Origin: Ptiloglossa arizonensis
Lineage: Eukaryota; Arthropoda; Insecta; Hymenoptera; Colletidae
Length of the DNA stretch: 64,000 bases
NCBI RefSeq assembly: GCF_051014685.1
Contig: NC_135061.1
Span: 1,426,001 to 1,490,000 of the forward strand
Direction: 5' to 3'
The position numbers and the translations under genes were made by a program. The first letter of the stretch is position 1. The number at the start of each line of letters is the position of its first letter. Below, piece by piece: positions 34,441-44,103 of the stretch. Below the pieces are notes generated by a model. That model did no database searches. It was not told where the DNA came from and saw only the letters and a list, made by a program, of their open reading frames with translations.

Positions 34441-35162
34441 AACTATTTCAAGAAACTAATATTTATGAAACATCCTTCCTTTTAAGTAGTATAGTCGTCT
34501 ACATATTAGATACGAAAGTCTCTTCTTTAACTATTCTTTCAAAATGCGATATCATCCGTCTCTATTCTCATTTCACGAGTTAGGAGAAATAGGACGTGAA
34601 ATTAATATTTATTTAAATATCTATATCGAGAGTAAAAATTACTTCACGAATATCTTGGTAACTATGCTCTTCGTAGCACGTAGACTGTAATATTTTTTCC
34701 CCGGGCGATCGATAACGTTTCAAGTTCCCTTTTAAAAACTGCAACTGACATCGAGAAACTTCGTTATTATATTATACGTTCTTGGTGATAGCGAGCGAGT
34801 TTCGTTCGGAACAGTTTTCCAAGGAACGAACAGTTTACGAGTAGACCACATTCGAAGCATTTGAAATACGAGGTCGCCAAGATGGCTGACTCACACGGTA
34901 CAGACGCGTTGTTTCTTCCTCTACTTCTTCTTCGTCTCCTGTGCTTTTCGCGTGACACGACTCGATACGCGGCCTCGACAGAATTTCGGAATTCAGCCTG
35001 CTCTTCGAAGCCGGATCGACCGATCCTATCGAAGAAATTTACGAGGCACGCCGTTGATCTCGTAAGGCTATATCTTACCCCGTGGAACAAGAGGCTCGTG
35101 TTTTCTTCGGGCTGAAATTAAGTGGCGCGCCCGAAAGAGTTTGGGTATATTGCTGACGGGTT
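34441..35162. other. Single-copy stretch, no supported gene
   Basis: Frames at 34,767-35,090 (reverse, 107 codons) and 34,861-35,115 overlap on opposite strands and are unrecognised. No repeats were seen. Confidence 0.35.
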
Positions 35163-35697
35163 AATAGATTTCTATACCACCTAACTGATTTTTAGTGTTC
35201 TTGTACAGAAAATTGTTCCACGAGAAATATCGAGTAATCTTCGAAAAATAATGTTTGCGAATAATACGTGGGGAATCTGTACCACATAACTGATTTTTAG
35301 TGTTCTTGTACAGAAAATTGTTCCACGAGAAATATCGAGTAATCTTCGAAAAATAATGTTTGCGAATAATACGTGGGGAATCTGTACCACATAACTGATT
35401 TTGAGTGTTCTCGTATAGGGAATTGTTGTACGAGGAATGTCGAGTAATCTTCGAAAAATAATGTTTGCGAATAATACGTGGGGAATCTGTACCATATAAC
35501 TGATTTTTAGTGTTCTCGTACAGAAAATTGTTCCACGAGAAATATCGAGTAATCTTCGAAAAATAATGTTTGCGAATAATACGTGGGGAATCTGTACCAC
35601 ATAACAGATTTTGAGTGTTCTCGTATAGGGAATTGTTCCACGAGAAATGTCGAGTAATCTTCGAAAAATAATGTTTGAGAATAATACATAGGAATGA
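35163..35697 (-). repeat. 105-bp tandem array, five units, open in several frames
   Basis: AATCTGTACCA(C/T)ATAAC recurs at about 35274, 35379, 35484 and 35589, exactly 105 bp apart. Two unit types alternate in part: one with TTTTTAGTGTTCT(T/C)GTACAG, the other with TTTTGAGTGTTCTCGTATAG. The period is 35 codons and the unit has no stop in several reverse frames. It therefore yields reverse frames of 188 codons (35,161-35,727), 139 codons (35,181-35,600) and 60 codons (35,507-35,689). Because more than one frame is open, a coding function is not favoured. Confidence 0.92.
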
Positions 35698-35738
35698 AAA
35701 TTTCGTTGAAAATAAACTATACTGCAATTACTAGCAAG

Positions 35739-35878
35739 TGCACCACTCGTTAGGTGTTAATTTGGAGACGTTAAAAAAAAAAATAAGAACTTGTATCCCG
35801 TTAAATATTTCAAGTTGTCTATCAGAGAATAATTATTTAATATACTTAGAAATTTAATCCAAGACGCGAAGCAACGAT
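35739..35878 (+). repeat. Dispersed repeat of about 140 bp, copy 2 of 2
   Basis: It pairs with 31,526-31,665 in the same orientation. It lies only about 40 bp from the end of the 105-bp array. The last array unit (TAATGTTTGAGAATAATACA) loosely resembles the sequence upstream of copy 1 (AAATGTTTAAGAATTCACTA), so the array may have grown from sequence belonging to the same element. Confidence 0.75.
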
Positions 35879-36914
35879 GTACAAAGTCACGAAGAAATAC
35901 AATGGTATGAACTTTTTTGAAATTTAAAACAATCTATGGGTATAATATAGAATACGTTATAGAGGGAGGAAGTAATTCTAAAAAATAATTGTTATTTCGG
36001 CGCGGTGGAACAAATTTGTGAATTGTACGCCTAAATGTCGATTTTATGCACGACGTATTTCTTCTTAGCGATCCTAAACTGAAGCAAATAATCCGTGCAC
36101 GCGTAACGATGGCACGTAACATCGATAACCATCTCATCGCCAAGCACAATGTATGGTGTATGGAAGGCCATTGCCAATGTTTACAAGGAATGTCACGCAT
36201 ATCCGGCTCCACCCGATTTTCCATCAATATGAATGATTGCTGCATCGATACGACAGTAGTCACGCCTTGTATGTCGTGCTGCCATGAATTAATGTAAGAA
36301 CGACTGAACCCTAAATCTTCCAACTTCCGTAACGTGACACGAACCGTTTACTATTTGGGAATACTGCCAAAACTTCCATCATTTTATCATGTACGAGCTC
36401 GCTGGTGATTTCGCTACGATACTATTAATTTATTACCATTATTCAATTTTCAACGAGCAATTTATCAACCCCTTTGAACACGAATTAATTCCATCGGGTA
36501 AAGAAGTTATAATTTGCACGAAAAAATACAAAAATTGATTGTACAGATTTTAAATAGAGTCGAACAATTGTTAATTCTGGACAAGTAAATCGTATATCGT
36601 GGCTGGTCCCTGATCTTTTTGTACAATAATCGATCGTTATTGAATAAAAAATTACCCGCTGTCCGCGTGGTAGAATTTTAAAATTACGTTCCAGGAGACG
36701 AACAAAGGCTCCGACAGGATTGAAGAAAAATTGGGTGGAAGGATTAATGGTCGTTTAAGAGGTGCAAGAATGATTAATTTACAAGTGCAGTCAATCTTCC
36801 TAAAACACGATTAATTCTTTCCACGTTGTATCGAAACCTAGACAGTGGAAATAATCGTACGGGAGTTGTTCGAACTTAGCAAAGCCTTATTAAATCGTAC
36901 AAGAAAATCGTATT
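35879..36914. other. Single-copy stretch with a GC-richer open segment
   Basis: From 36,040 to 36,300 both strands are open (36,046-36,297 forward, 83 codons with many Cys and His; 35,934-36,323 reverse, 129 codons). The sequence stands out from its AT-rich surroundings and lies next to a probable transposon remnant, so a decayed transposable-element coding segment is possible. I could not match either translation to a known family. The rest, to 36,914, is AT-rich with nothing seen. Confidence 0.3.
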
Positions 36915-37935
36915 ACAGTTTAAATTTTACCACTGCAAAAAGAGGTTGTTTTTGCCTCCAAAAGAGGTTTGAGCGTACTTATTCGTTCGTCGTATCCGAA
37001 TCTTTGCGCGTTAAAAAGTTGAATCATTGGGAAGTCCTTACACTGTCAATAAACTACGAAACCGTATAAATTTTGCCACTGCAAAAAGAGGTTGTTTTTG
37101 CCTTCAGAATAGGTTTCAGCGTACTTATTCGTTCGTCGTAACCGAATCTTTGTGGATCAAAAAGTTGAATCATTGTGAACTTACGCTGTCAATAAACTAC
37201 GAAACCGTTTAAATTTTGCCACTGTAAAAAGAGGTTGTTTTTGCCTTCAGAAGAGGTTTGAGCGTATTTATTCGTTCGTCGTAACTGAATCTTTGTGGAT
37301 TAAAAAGTTGAATCATTGTGAACTTACACTGTCAATAAACTACGAAACCGTATAAATTTTGTCACTGCAAAAAGAGTTTGTTTTTGCCTTCAGAAGAGGT
37401 TTGAGCGTACTTATTCGTTCGTCGTATCCGAACCTATGTACATTTAAAAGTTGAAGCATTATAAACTCCTTACACTGTCAATAAACTACGAAACCGTTTA
37501 AATTTTGCCACTGGAAAAAGAGGTTTTTTTTATCTTTAGAAGAGGTTTGAGCGTACTTATTCGTTCGTCGTATCCGAACCTTTGTACATTTAAAAGTTGA
37601 AGCATTGTGAATTCCTTACGCTGTCAATAAACTACGAAACTGTTTAAATTTTGCCACTGCAAAAAGAGGTCTTTTTATCTTATCTTTAGAAGAGATTTGA
37701 GCATACTTATTCGTTCCTCGTATCCAAATCTTTCTGGATTAAAAAATTGAACCATTATAAACTCCTTACACTGTCAATAAACTACGAAACCGTTTAAATT
37801 TTGCCACTGCAAAAAGAGGTTTTTTTTACCTTTAGAAGAGGTTTGAGCGTACTTATTCGTTCGTCGTATCTTTGCGCGTTAAAAAGTTGAATCATCGTGA
37901 ACTCCTTAACGCTGTAAATAAACTACGAAACGGTC
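36915..37935. repeat. About 143-150 bp satellite, seven units
   Basis: TAAATTTTGCCACTGCAAAA recurs near 36922, 37068, 37211, 37353, 37500, 37646 and 37797. Each unit also holds AGAGGTTTGAGCGTACTTAT, TTCGTTCGTCGTA and GTCAATAAACTACGAAACCG. Length varies by small indels. The last copy is truncated and fuses into single-copy sequence at about 37,935. Confidence 0.94.
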
Positions 37936-38348
37936 GTGTCGCGGTGAAGAAGAATCCCGAAGATGTGCCTTTCGATGCATTTGATATGCTGTCCAGCGCA
38001 CTGGTTAATTCCCAGCGCATGCAGGGAAACGAGCTTCGATCTAGCTTGCAAAGTGCGTCACGAAGCGTGACTGATCAAACGAGGCAACGATGTATCGCGC
38101 GCGAGCAATTAATTTCCTCCATTTATTACCCGGCTGCCCCGTAGAAAAAAAAAGTACGGACAAAGGGGTCCGCGAGCGGGGTGCTGCGATAGGGAAAAAA
38201 GAAAGTGGAAGGAGGGCACGGTGAACACCGGCGAACATTCATAGAGAGGCGGAAAACGCGGGAACGGAACGGGGCACGCAGTCGTAAAGGGGTGGCTCGT
38301 TGCCGGACGGGGTTGCTCGTGTCGAGTAACCTGTGTGCAGGGTGGTGC

Positions 38349-38384
38349 GTGACGTCACCGATGACTTATGGCGGTCATAAATCA
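38349..38384. promoter_or_regulatory. Full CRE palindrome next to a Hox/Exd-like site
   Basis: GTGACGTCAC (38349-38358) contains the full CREB/ATF palindrome TGACGTCA. TCATAAATCA (38375-38384) is the reverse complement of TGATTTATGA, which fits composite Extradenticle/posterior-Hox sites. The two lie within 36 bp in complex single-copy sequence. This is motif evidence only. Confidence 0.25.
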
Positions 38385-39249
38385 ATCCATTGAATTTCAC
38401 AGTGTCGATATTTCGTTGCCACCCCCGCGTGAACAAGCCCGTCCCCCACGACTCGTGCCGATCACACCCATGGGAAGCAAGCTTGACGAAGACACTGGAA
38501 AAACACCGGCTCGATTCGCGAGTGAACACAGTTACGAGTTTTCGCCTCGAAACGATCCGAAAGAGGACACGGGTAAGGTAGTGTCTCGGGTATTGATCAA
38601 ATTTGTCGCCCGGATTCGAGCGAATATTCACATCGTTGCGTGGAATATTCTTCGATACGGGAGATCCTTTTTGCCGAGAACGTCTACCCGTGAATATATT
38701 TAATATTTTTCGAATATTAGGGATACTCGTTGCAATCGTGTGGACGAATTTTCAACGAGATCGATCGAGGATTCGTGGGAAGATTTTGGAGATTATTGGG
38801 GGAGAGTTTTGTTTGAGACGATTTTTAAAAAGTAGTAGTTTAGGTAAAGTTATATATACGCGTACATACATTTGTATATACGTATATATACACGTACGTG
38901 CATACGGCTACCAGAGATGATTTCCCTTGTATCGTTTTCCAATGCTATTGTAAATTCAACGTCTTCGAATTCCGATAGAATATTTCAAAAAATTGTCACA
39001 AACCGGAATGTAAATTGATTTTTTGCCCCGTCAAGTAAGAACATCCCCTTGTTGAACCACAGTCCTGCTCGCGTTGTATCAAACCGGACCGATATTCGTA
39101 TTTTCCTCCTAATCGAATCGAACGGACGAGAATATTCGATTAAAAGGATATTAATTTTACGCGCGATGTATCGAATCGATAAACGCATTTTACCGGGGCG
39201 TTTCATCCGCGATTGATGGAAAAAAAAGTAAACGGCCATTTCTAGGTAT

Positions 39250-39293
39250 TTTGTTTTTTTTTTTTTTTTTTATTTTTTTTCTATTTTTTTTTT
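39250..39293. repeat. Poly-T rich tract
   Basis: About 44 bases almost entirely T, interrupted by two A and one C. No retroposon body is recognisable on either side. Confidence 0.9.
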
Positions 39294-39905
39294 CGAGTGA
39301 GCGTTGTTAATAGTCGATCGCGTCGTAACAATGCCTATTGAGTGGTAATTGTTTCGTAATATAGCAAGTGTTCCGAGTTCGATTACAAAGCGAGCGCAGA
39401 TACGTCGAGTATCTACGACACCACTCCAGTTACCATCAATTGCTATCGACCGGTTGAATGGCAATCAATGTCTACGGTATCGAGAGCTATACAAATTCGC
39501 GCGAACTTTCGGTTTCACTTTCGTTTCGTCGGGTTGCCGGTAGAACGAAACGAAGGAAGTAACCGAACGCGTCTCGACGTGGAGCATCATCCTGGTGAAT
39601 GGAGGATCGTTGTCCGCGACGACGACAACGACAGAGCAACAGTGTTCCGTCAACGACGCAACTCTCTCGCTTCGTACGAGAATTCCTCCTCTGTTCGTAA
39701 ACCGAGAGGAGGGATCGCGAGAAACGAGACGTCGATGGAAATTTTACACGAGGGTTCAGCAAATTCGGCGGCCGGGTATCGCGAAAAGTTTTCGGGACTT
39801 TCGAGCTAAGGAGGGATATCTTTAGACATAGCAGGAAGCGGGCTACTCAACGGGAGCACTGGGCTATCGGGTTTGCGGTGTAACCGGACCTGGAAGCTAC
39901 GCGAA

Positions 39906-40105
39906 CCACTCTCTCTTCTTCTCTTTCTCTCTTTCTCTCTCTCTCTTCCTCTTATTTCGCAAGATTTCCCCGGATGCTCATTGCCTTCTCCCCTAACGGC
40001 AACTCGTTCCTAACTTCCGAGAGCCGAGTTCATCCTCCTTCTTCTTTTTTTCTCTCCATTGCCACTCTCTCTCTCTCTTTCTCTCTCTTTCTCTCACTTC
40101 CCTTC
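39906..40105. repeat. CT-rich low-complexity tracts
   Basis: Two CT-rich tracts (39,910-39,952 and 40,065-40,097), of CTCTCTTTCT type, lie within 200 bp. A forward frame (39,974-40,282) crosses the second tract and is not considered coding. Confidence 0.85.
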
Positions 40106-40376
40106 GTTTTCTCACTTATGATACTTACAAACACGAGAGCACCTATTCTATTCCGTAGTCCACGCGAGCCACGTTACTACGAAGCGGGGCTTCGCGAAAT
40201 CACGACCAGCTTTCTTTCCGGACGGAGTGCAATTGTTCAATTAACCGTGCGTTTCGGTGTGGGACTTAACGATGCTGTATAGGAACGATTAGTCATGAGC
40301 GAACCTGGAAACACGGGGGAAACTTGGATAATTTGGTGTAGTATGAATTTTTGTTTATTTTTTTTTTGTTGGGAAT

Positions 40377-41242
40377 ATTGGATTGTTCGGAAAGTAGTTT
40401 CGTTTTTTTTTGGTGAAAATGAAACACGATTTTTTTAGAGTATATAAAGGTTTTATTCAATTATATATTCTCCATTTTGGTAAAAGAAATTACTTTACGA
40501 ACAACCCAGTATCTGCAACGAATAGTTTCTTTTAGTAAAAATTTAACACGATTGTTTTTAGAGTGTATAAATATTTTATTAAATCGTACATTCTCCATTT
40601 TGGAAAAAGAAATTACTTTACGAACAACCCAATATCTGCAACGAATAGTTTCTTTTGGTGAAAATTAAACACGATTTTTTTAGAATGTATAAACATTTTA
40701 TTAAATCATACATTCTCCATTTTGGAAAAAGAAATTACTTTACGAACAACCCAATATCTGTAACGAATAGTTTCTTTTGGTGAAAATTAAACACAATTTT
40801 TTAGAGTGTGTAAACATTTTATTAAATTATATATTCTCCATTTTGGTAAACGAAATGACTTTCTGGACAACTCAATATCTGCAACGAATAGTTTCTTTTG
40901 GTAAAAATGAAACACGATTTTTTTAGAGTGTGTAAACATTTTATTAAATCATACATTCTCCATTTTGGAAAACGAAATTACTTTACGAACAACCCAATAT
41001 CTGTAACGAATAGTTCTTTTGGTGAAAATTAAACACAATTTTTTAGAGTGTGTAAACATTTTATTAAATTATATATTCTCCATTTTGGTAAACGAAATGA
41101 CTTTCTGGACAACTCAATATCTGCAACGAATAGTTTCTTTTGGTGAAAATTTAACACGATTGTTTTTAGAGTGTATAAATATTTTATTAAATCATACATT
41201 CTCCATTTTGGAAAACGAAATTACTTCACGAACAATCCAATA
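40377..41242 (+). mobile_element. Tandemly amplified mariner-like MITE, seven units of about 122 bp
   Basis: The left end ATTGGATTGTTCGGAAAG (40377) and the right end ACGAACAATCCAAT (to about 41,241) are inverted copies of each other. Between them, TCCATTTTGG recurs at 40471, 40594, 40716, 40837, 40959, 41079 and 41202. Units are joined head to tail through a degenerate end (GAACAACCCAATATCTGCAA then CGAATAGTTTCTTTTGGTGA). Each unit carries GAAAATTAAACACGATTTTT and GTATAAA(C/T)ATTTTATTAAAT, also seen in the solo copies at 42,225 and 42,593. There is no transposase. Frames at 40,477-40,668 and 41,019-41,246 are repeat artefacts. Confidence 0.85.
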
Positions 41243-42224
41243 TTAAAATAAATACGTACAAGTATTTTTCTTTCGTAAAAGGATTGGAGATGAAATCTGT
41301 AGAATTGCGACGATTCTAGGATAAAATGAGTATTTGAAGATTGATCATGTCGACGAAATCTTATCGTCATGATTTCCCTATCGTCTGTGTTCGAATCCAC
41401 GACACCGAGTATCAACGGTGTCGTGCTTACGGTACACCATCTAGAGTCGTTAACACCGTGTTCCATGACTCTGATGGTGGCTGTGCTCGGTTCTGAGACT
41501 TTGCAGGTCGTTGATATCGTGTCTAATGGCTCTAATATCGACTGTGGCTGGTCCACGGAGCCCGAAGGTCGCCTGTATCGTGTCCTGTGGCTACGATGTT
41601 GCCTGTATCTGGTCTCGCGACTTCGAGGATCGTCAGTATTGTGTACGACGTCCTCGACGAACCTGGAGAGTGTTATCGCGTTCTATGATCCACGAGACAA
41701 ATGACCCCGACACTGTCGGTATCGAATTTTATGATCCTGCAGCCTCGGTCCGAGGTTCTGTGACCGTGAAGTCTTCGCTATCGAATCTCCGGAGCTGTCA
41801 ACATTGGTTCCCGTGATGCAGAGTTCCTTGGTATCGTGCCCTACGTCGCCCGAGGCACATCATATTTCCTAGCCTTTTCATCCCGTTTACCATATCGTAG
41901 ACAAACTGTACCAACAATGCTCGCTTCGCGTTGATACTTACATGTTCCATTTCTTCAAATTGCAAATATTTATTTCTGCAGTTCTACGTCCTATCTGATT
42001 CATTTCAAGCATCGATATAAACACGAAACATGTTTTAGTGCATGGTTCAGTTTGTAGAACATTTCTTGCCATTGGCATTTAAACACAATTAAAATAACAA
42101 TTTTTCGTACGATGTTACCGTTTAATGAAACTTGAAAACATTCCAATACTATTACAAATGATATATTCAACAAACGCCTCTCAATCACTTTGAAGCCTAC
42201 AATGTCAATATGTCTGGAAATATA
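41243..42224. other. Stretch between MITE blocks; GC-rich degenerate repeat then AT-rich
   Basis: From about 41,385 to 41,850 the sequence is GC-richer. It looks like a strongly diverged repeat of about 60 bp: AGGTCGTTGATATCGTGTCT (about 41,505), AGGTCGCCTGTATCGTGTCC (about 41,566) and AGGATCGTCAGTATTGTGT (about 41,626). Forward frames of 111 and 101 codons (41,369-41,704; 41,511-41,816) are open, with no domain. A perfect 8-bp hairpin (CGACACCG / CGGTGTCG) lies at about 41,400. From 41,860 to 42,224 it is AT-rich with nothing seen. Confidence 0.4.
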
Positions 42225-42360
42225 ATTAGGTTGTTCGGAAAGTCATTTCGTTTTTTGTTCGGTGAAAATGAAACACGATTTTTTTTAGAGCGTATAAACA
42301 CTTTGTTAAATTATCTATTCTCCATTTTGGAAAACGAAATCACTTTTCGAACAACCCAAT
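42225..42360 (+). mobile_element. Solo mariner-like MITE, 136 bp
   Basis: It begins ATTAGGTTGTTCGGAAAGTC and ends in a segment whose reverse complement is ATTGGGTTGTTCGAAAAGTG. The inverted ends agree over about 29 bp, through ATTTCGTTTT. The inside matches the 122-bp units of the neighbouring array. The flanks are TA-rich, as expected for a TA target, though I cannot fix the exact duplication. It is too short to encode a transposase. Confidence 0.8.
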
Positions 42361-42592
42361 ATACAGTAATAGTATATAGTAATTTTAAGTGTCATGGTAA
42401 CGCTGTTAATGTCATTGGTAAACACATGGTTAAATGTCATTGAAAATGCTGTCAACTTAAAAATAACAATACAGAATTCTGAATGCTTAAATTCTCAGAA
42501 AGGCACAAGATACGAACTATAGAAACGCAAGAAATGTCGTCAGACTCGCGATAAAATTTTTAAATAAATTAATCCTCCATACCTTTGCAAAT

Positions 42593-42729
42593 ATTGAGTT
42601 GTTCGAAAAGTCGTTCCACTTTTTGTTTGGTGAAAATGAAACACGATTTTTTTCAGAATATACAAACATTTTATTAAATTACACATTCTCCATTTTGGAA
42701 AACGAAATGACTTTCCGAACAACCCAATA
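42593..42729 (+). mobile_element. Solo mariner-like MITE, 137 bp, second copy
   Basis: It begins ATTGAGTTGTTCGAAAAGTC and ends GACTTTCCGAACAACCCAAT, the inverted form of the same terminal repeat. The core again holds GGTGAAAATGAAACACGATT and CATTCTCCATTTTGGAAAAC. It lies about 230 bp from the first solo copy in the same orientation. Confidence 0.8.
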
Positions 42730-44103
42730 GATACGTCCGTGCGTACTATAAAAAAAAAAAAAAAAAATGGAGAACGTAGAAACGAGCATAAAGTTTCTTT
42801 GGAGGGAAGACACACCGAATACTCTTCAAACGAACGAACGGTCGTGTTTAGGTGTGTCCACTAATTACAGCGTGGCAAAAGTTTCTCGTGTTACAGCGTG
42901 AACAATGACACGTCGCACGTGCCGATTACGCGTGTTTAAACGTTATTTACGCGCGGCGTTCTGCCTCATTATCCCGGCGTTAGAATTAGTACCCGTCACC
43001 GGAGCCAATGCGCCATAAGTAATTTTATAGTGTCATTAGCGAGATTTCCTATGGACCCGATTACAACCAATTTTCCGTCACTCGTAATTCGAGGTGGCCC
43101 GTCATCCTCGAGCCTGGAAGGATTAGCGAAACACCTTTTCCGTCGGGCCCTGTAACTCGACGTCGGATTTGCATTGCCAAGCTGATTCATCGAGACGATT
43201 AGTAGACGCGGAAGACGTTTGCGTCGGCAACCACGGAACACCCGACGAACCGCTGATTCGCCAGAATTTACGTCACCCTTCTCTTTCATATTAAGCAACT
43301 AACCGGGCCGCACCGTCGAACGACTTATCGAGAGATTAGCTTGCACGTGTGTATCCGCGTCATGTATCCTCTCCTTGATGCGTTCACCGTGTACTCGCGC
43401 TGACACTCCGAGAAACTTTGCTAACTCTATCATGACGTTACTTCGGGATTAGCGGTTGAATGCGAACTGCAAATTGATTCGTCGTTAATCCGTTAGAAGG
43501 GCGGGTTTATTACCGGGGGTTTATGGACTGCCTACGTCTCTCGTTTCTATGGGGCACGTGTATCTTTTACGGTGACGAAACAATCGTCAGTGATTCACAC
43601 AAGTGTGATGAAAAAAAATGTACACAAGTGTGATGAAAAGGCGGTGGGTTATTTTCGAGCGTTGAGTTTAAAGTGTGGGAGGTAAAGGGAAGGAAAACGA
43701 GGGAAAAGGATGACGTTTCATCCCGAGTCTGATAGTGGACTCATCGTTAAGGCATCCTAGCAGGGATGTCTTATACACCGGGACATTGGGAGATCGGTAA
43801 GGGACCGTATATGTACCCAGGTAAGGGAATTTGTGGGAAACAATCAGTGGTCAGTTTCCCTCTGGTGGCAAACGTGGGTAGTGCCGCCATATTTTCTTTG
43901 TAAATGGTCTCTTTTTATTCGACTTCTCTCGTACCCTGTATTCTCGCGCGCATTCATTTCTGTTCATTCTAATCCTTGATCTGTCTCACTTTGTGCATTT
44001 AGGTTCACCAAAAATTTCTCAGTCCGACGCTATCTCAATTGCTCGTCTTTTGAATCTTAGTTCGGACACATCGCCTTTTAGTTCAACAGCTCTTCTTACA
44101 CGA
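42730..44103. other. Single-copy stretch, no supported gene
   Basis: An A-run lies at 42,750-42,767. From 42,840 to 43,560 the sequence is complex and GC-richer; a reverse frame at 42,996-43,298 is unrecognised. A 27-bp direct repeat containing CACAAGTGTGATGAAAA occurs at about 43,596-43,638. Nothing else was seen. Confidence 0.35.

Larger units (their letters stand above)
37936..40376. other. Single-copy, partly GC-rich stretch with simple repeats
   Basis: From 37,936 to 38,460 the sequence is complex and GC-rich, with a frame (37,872-38,144) that begins in the satellite and is therefore unlikely to be a true exon. Sections from 39,460 to 39,900 are CpG-rich with overlapping frames on both strands (39,468-39,809; 39,487-39,762 reverse). 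T-rich and CT-rich simple repeats are listed separately. No gene is supported. Confidence 0.3.

Noticed and set aside
34011..34485. Repeat proteins of Glu-Phe-Val or Thr-Asn-Ser type
   Set aside because: They are direct translations of a 9-bp minisatellite, equally open on both strands.
35161..35727. 188-codon reverse-strand gene
   Set aside because: The frame exists because a 105-bp satellite unit has no stop in several frames at once. No non-repetitive coding part adjoins it.
35934..36323. Decayed transposase or other transposon protein on the reverse strand
   Set aside because: Several frames were read on both strands and no DDE/D motif or known family pattern could be identified. It is kept only as an unexplained GC-richer open segment.
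41310..41420. Possible tRNA from a GTTCGAATCC box-B-like word
   Set aside because: No upstream A box, acceptor stem or anticodon arm could be folded at the right distance.
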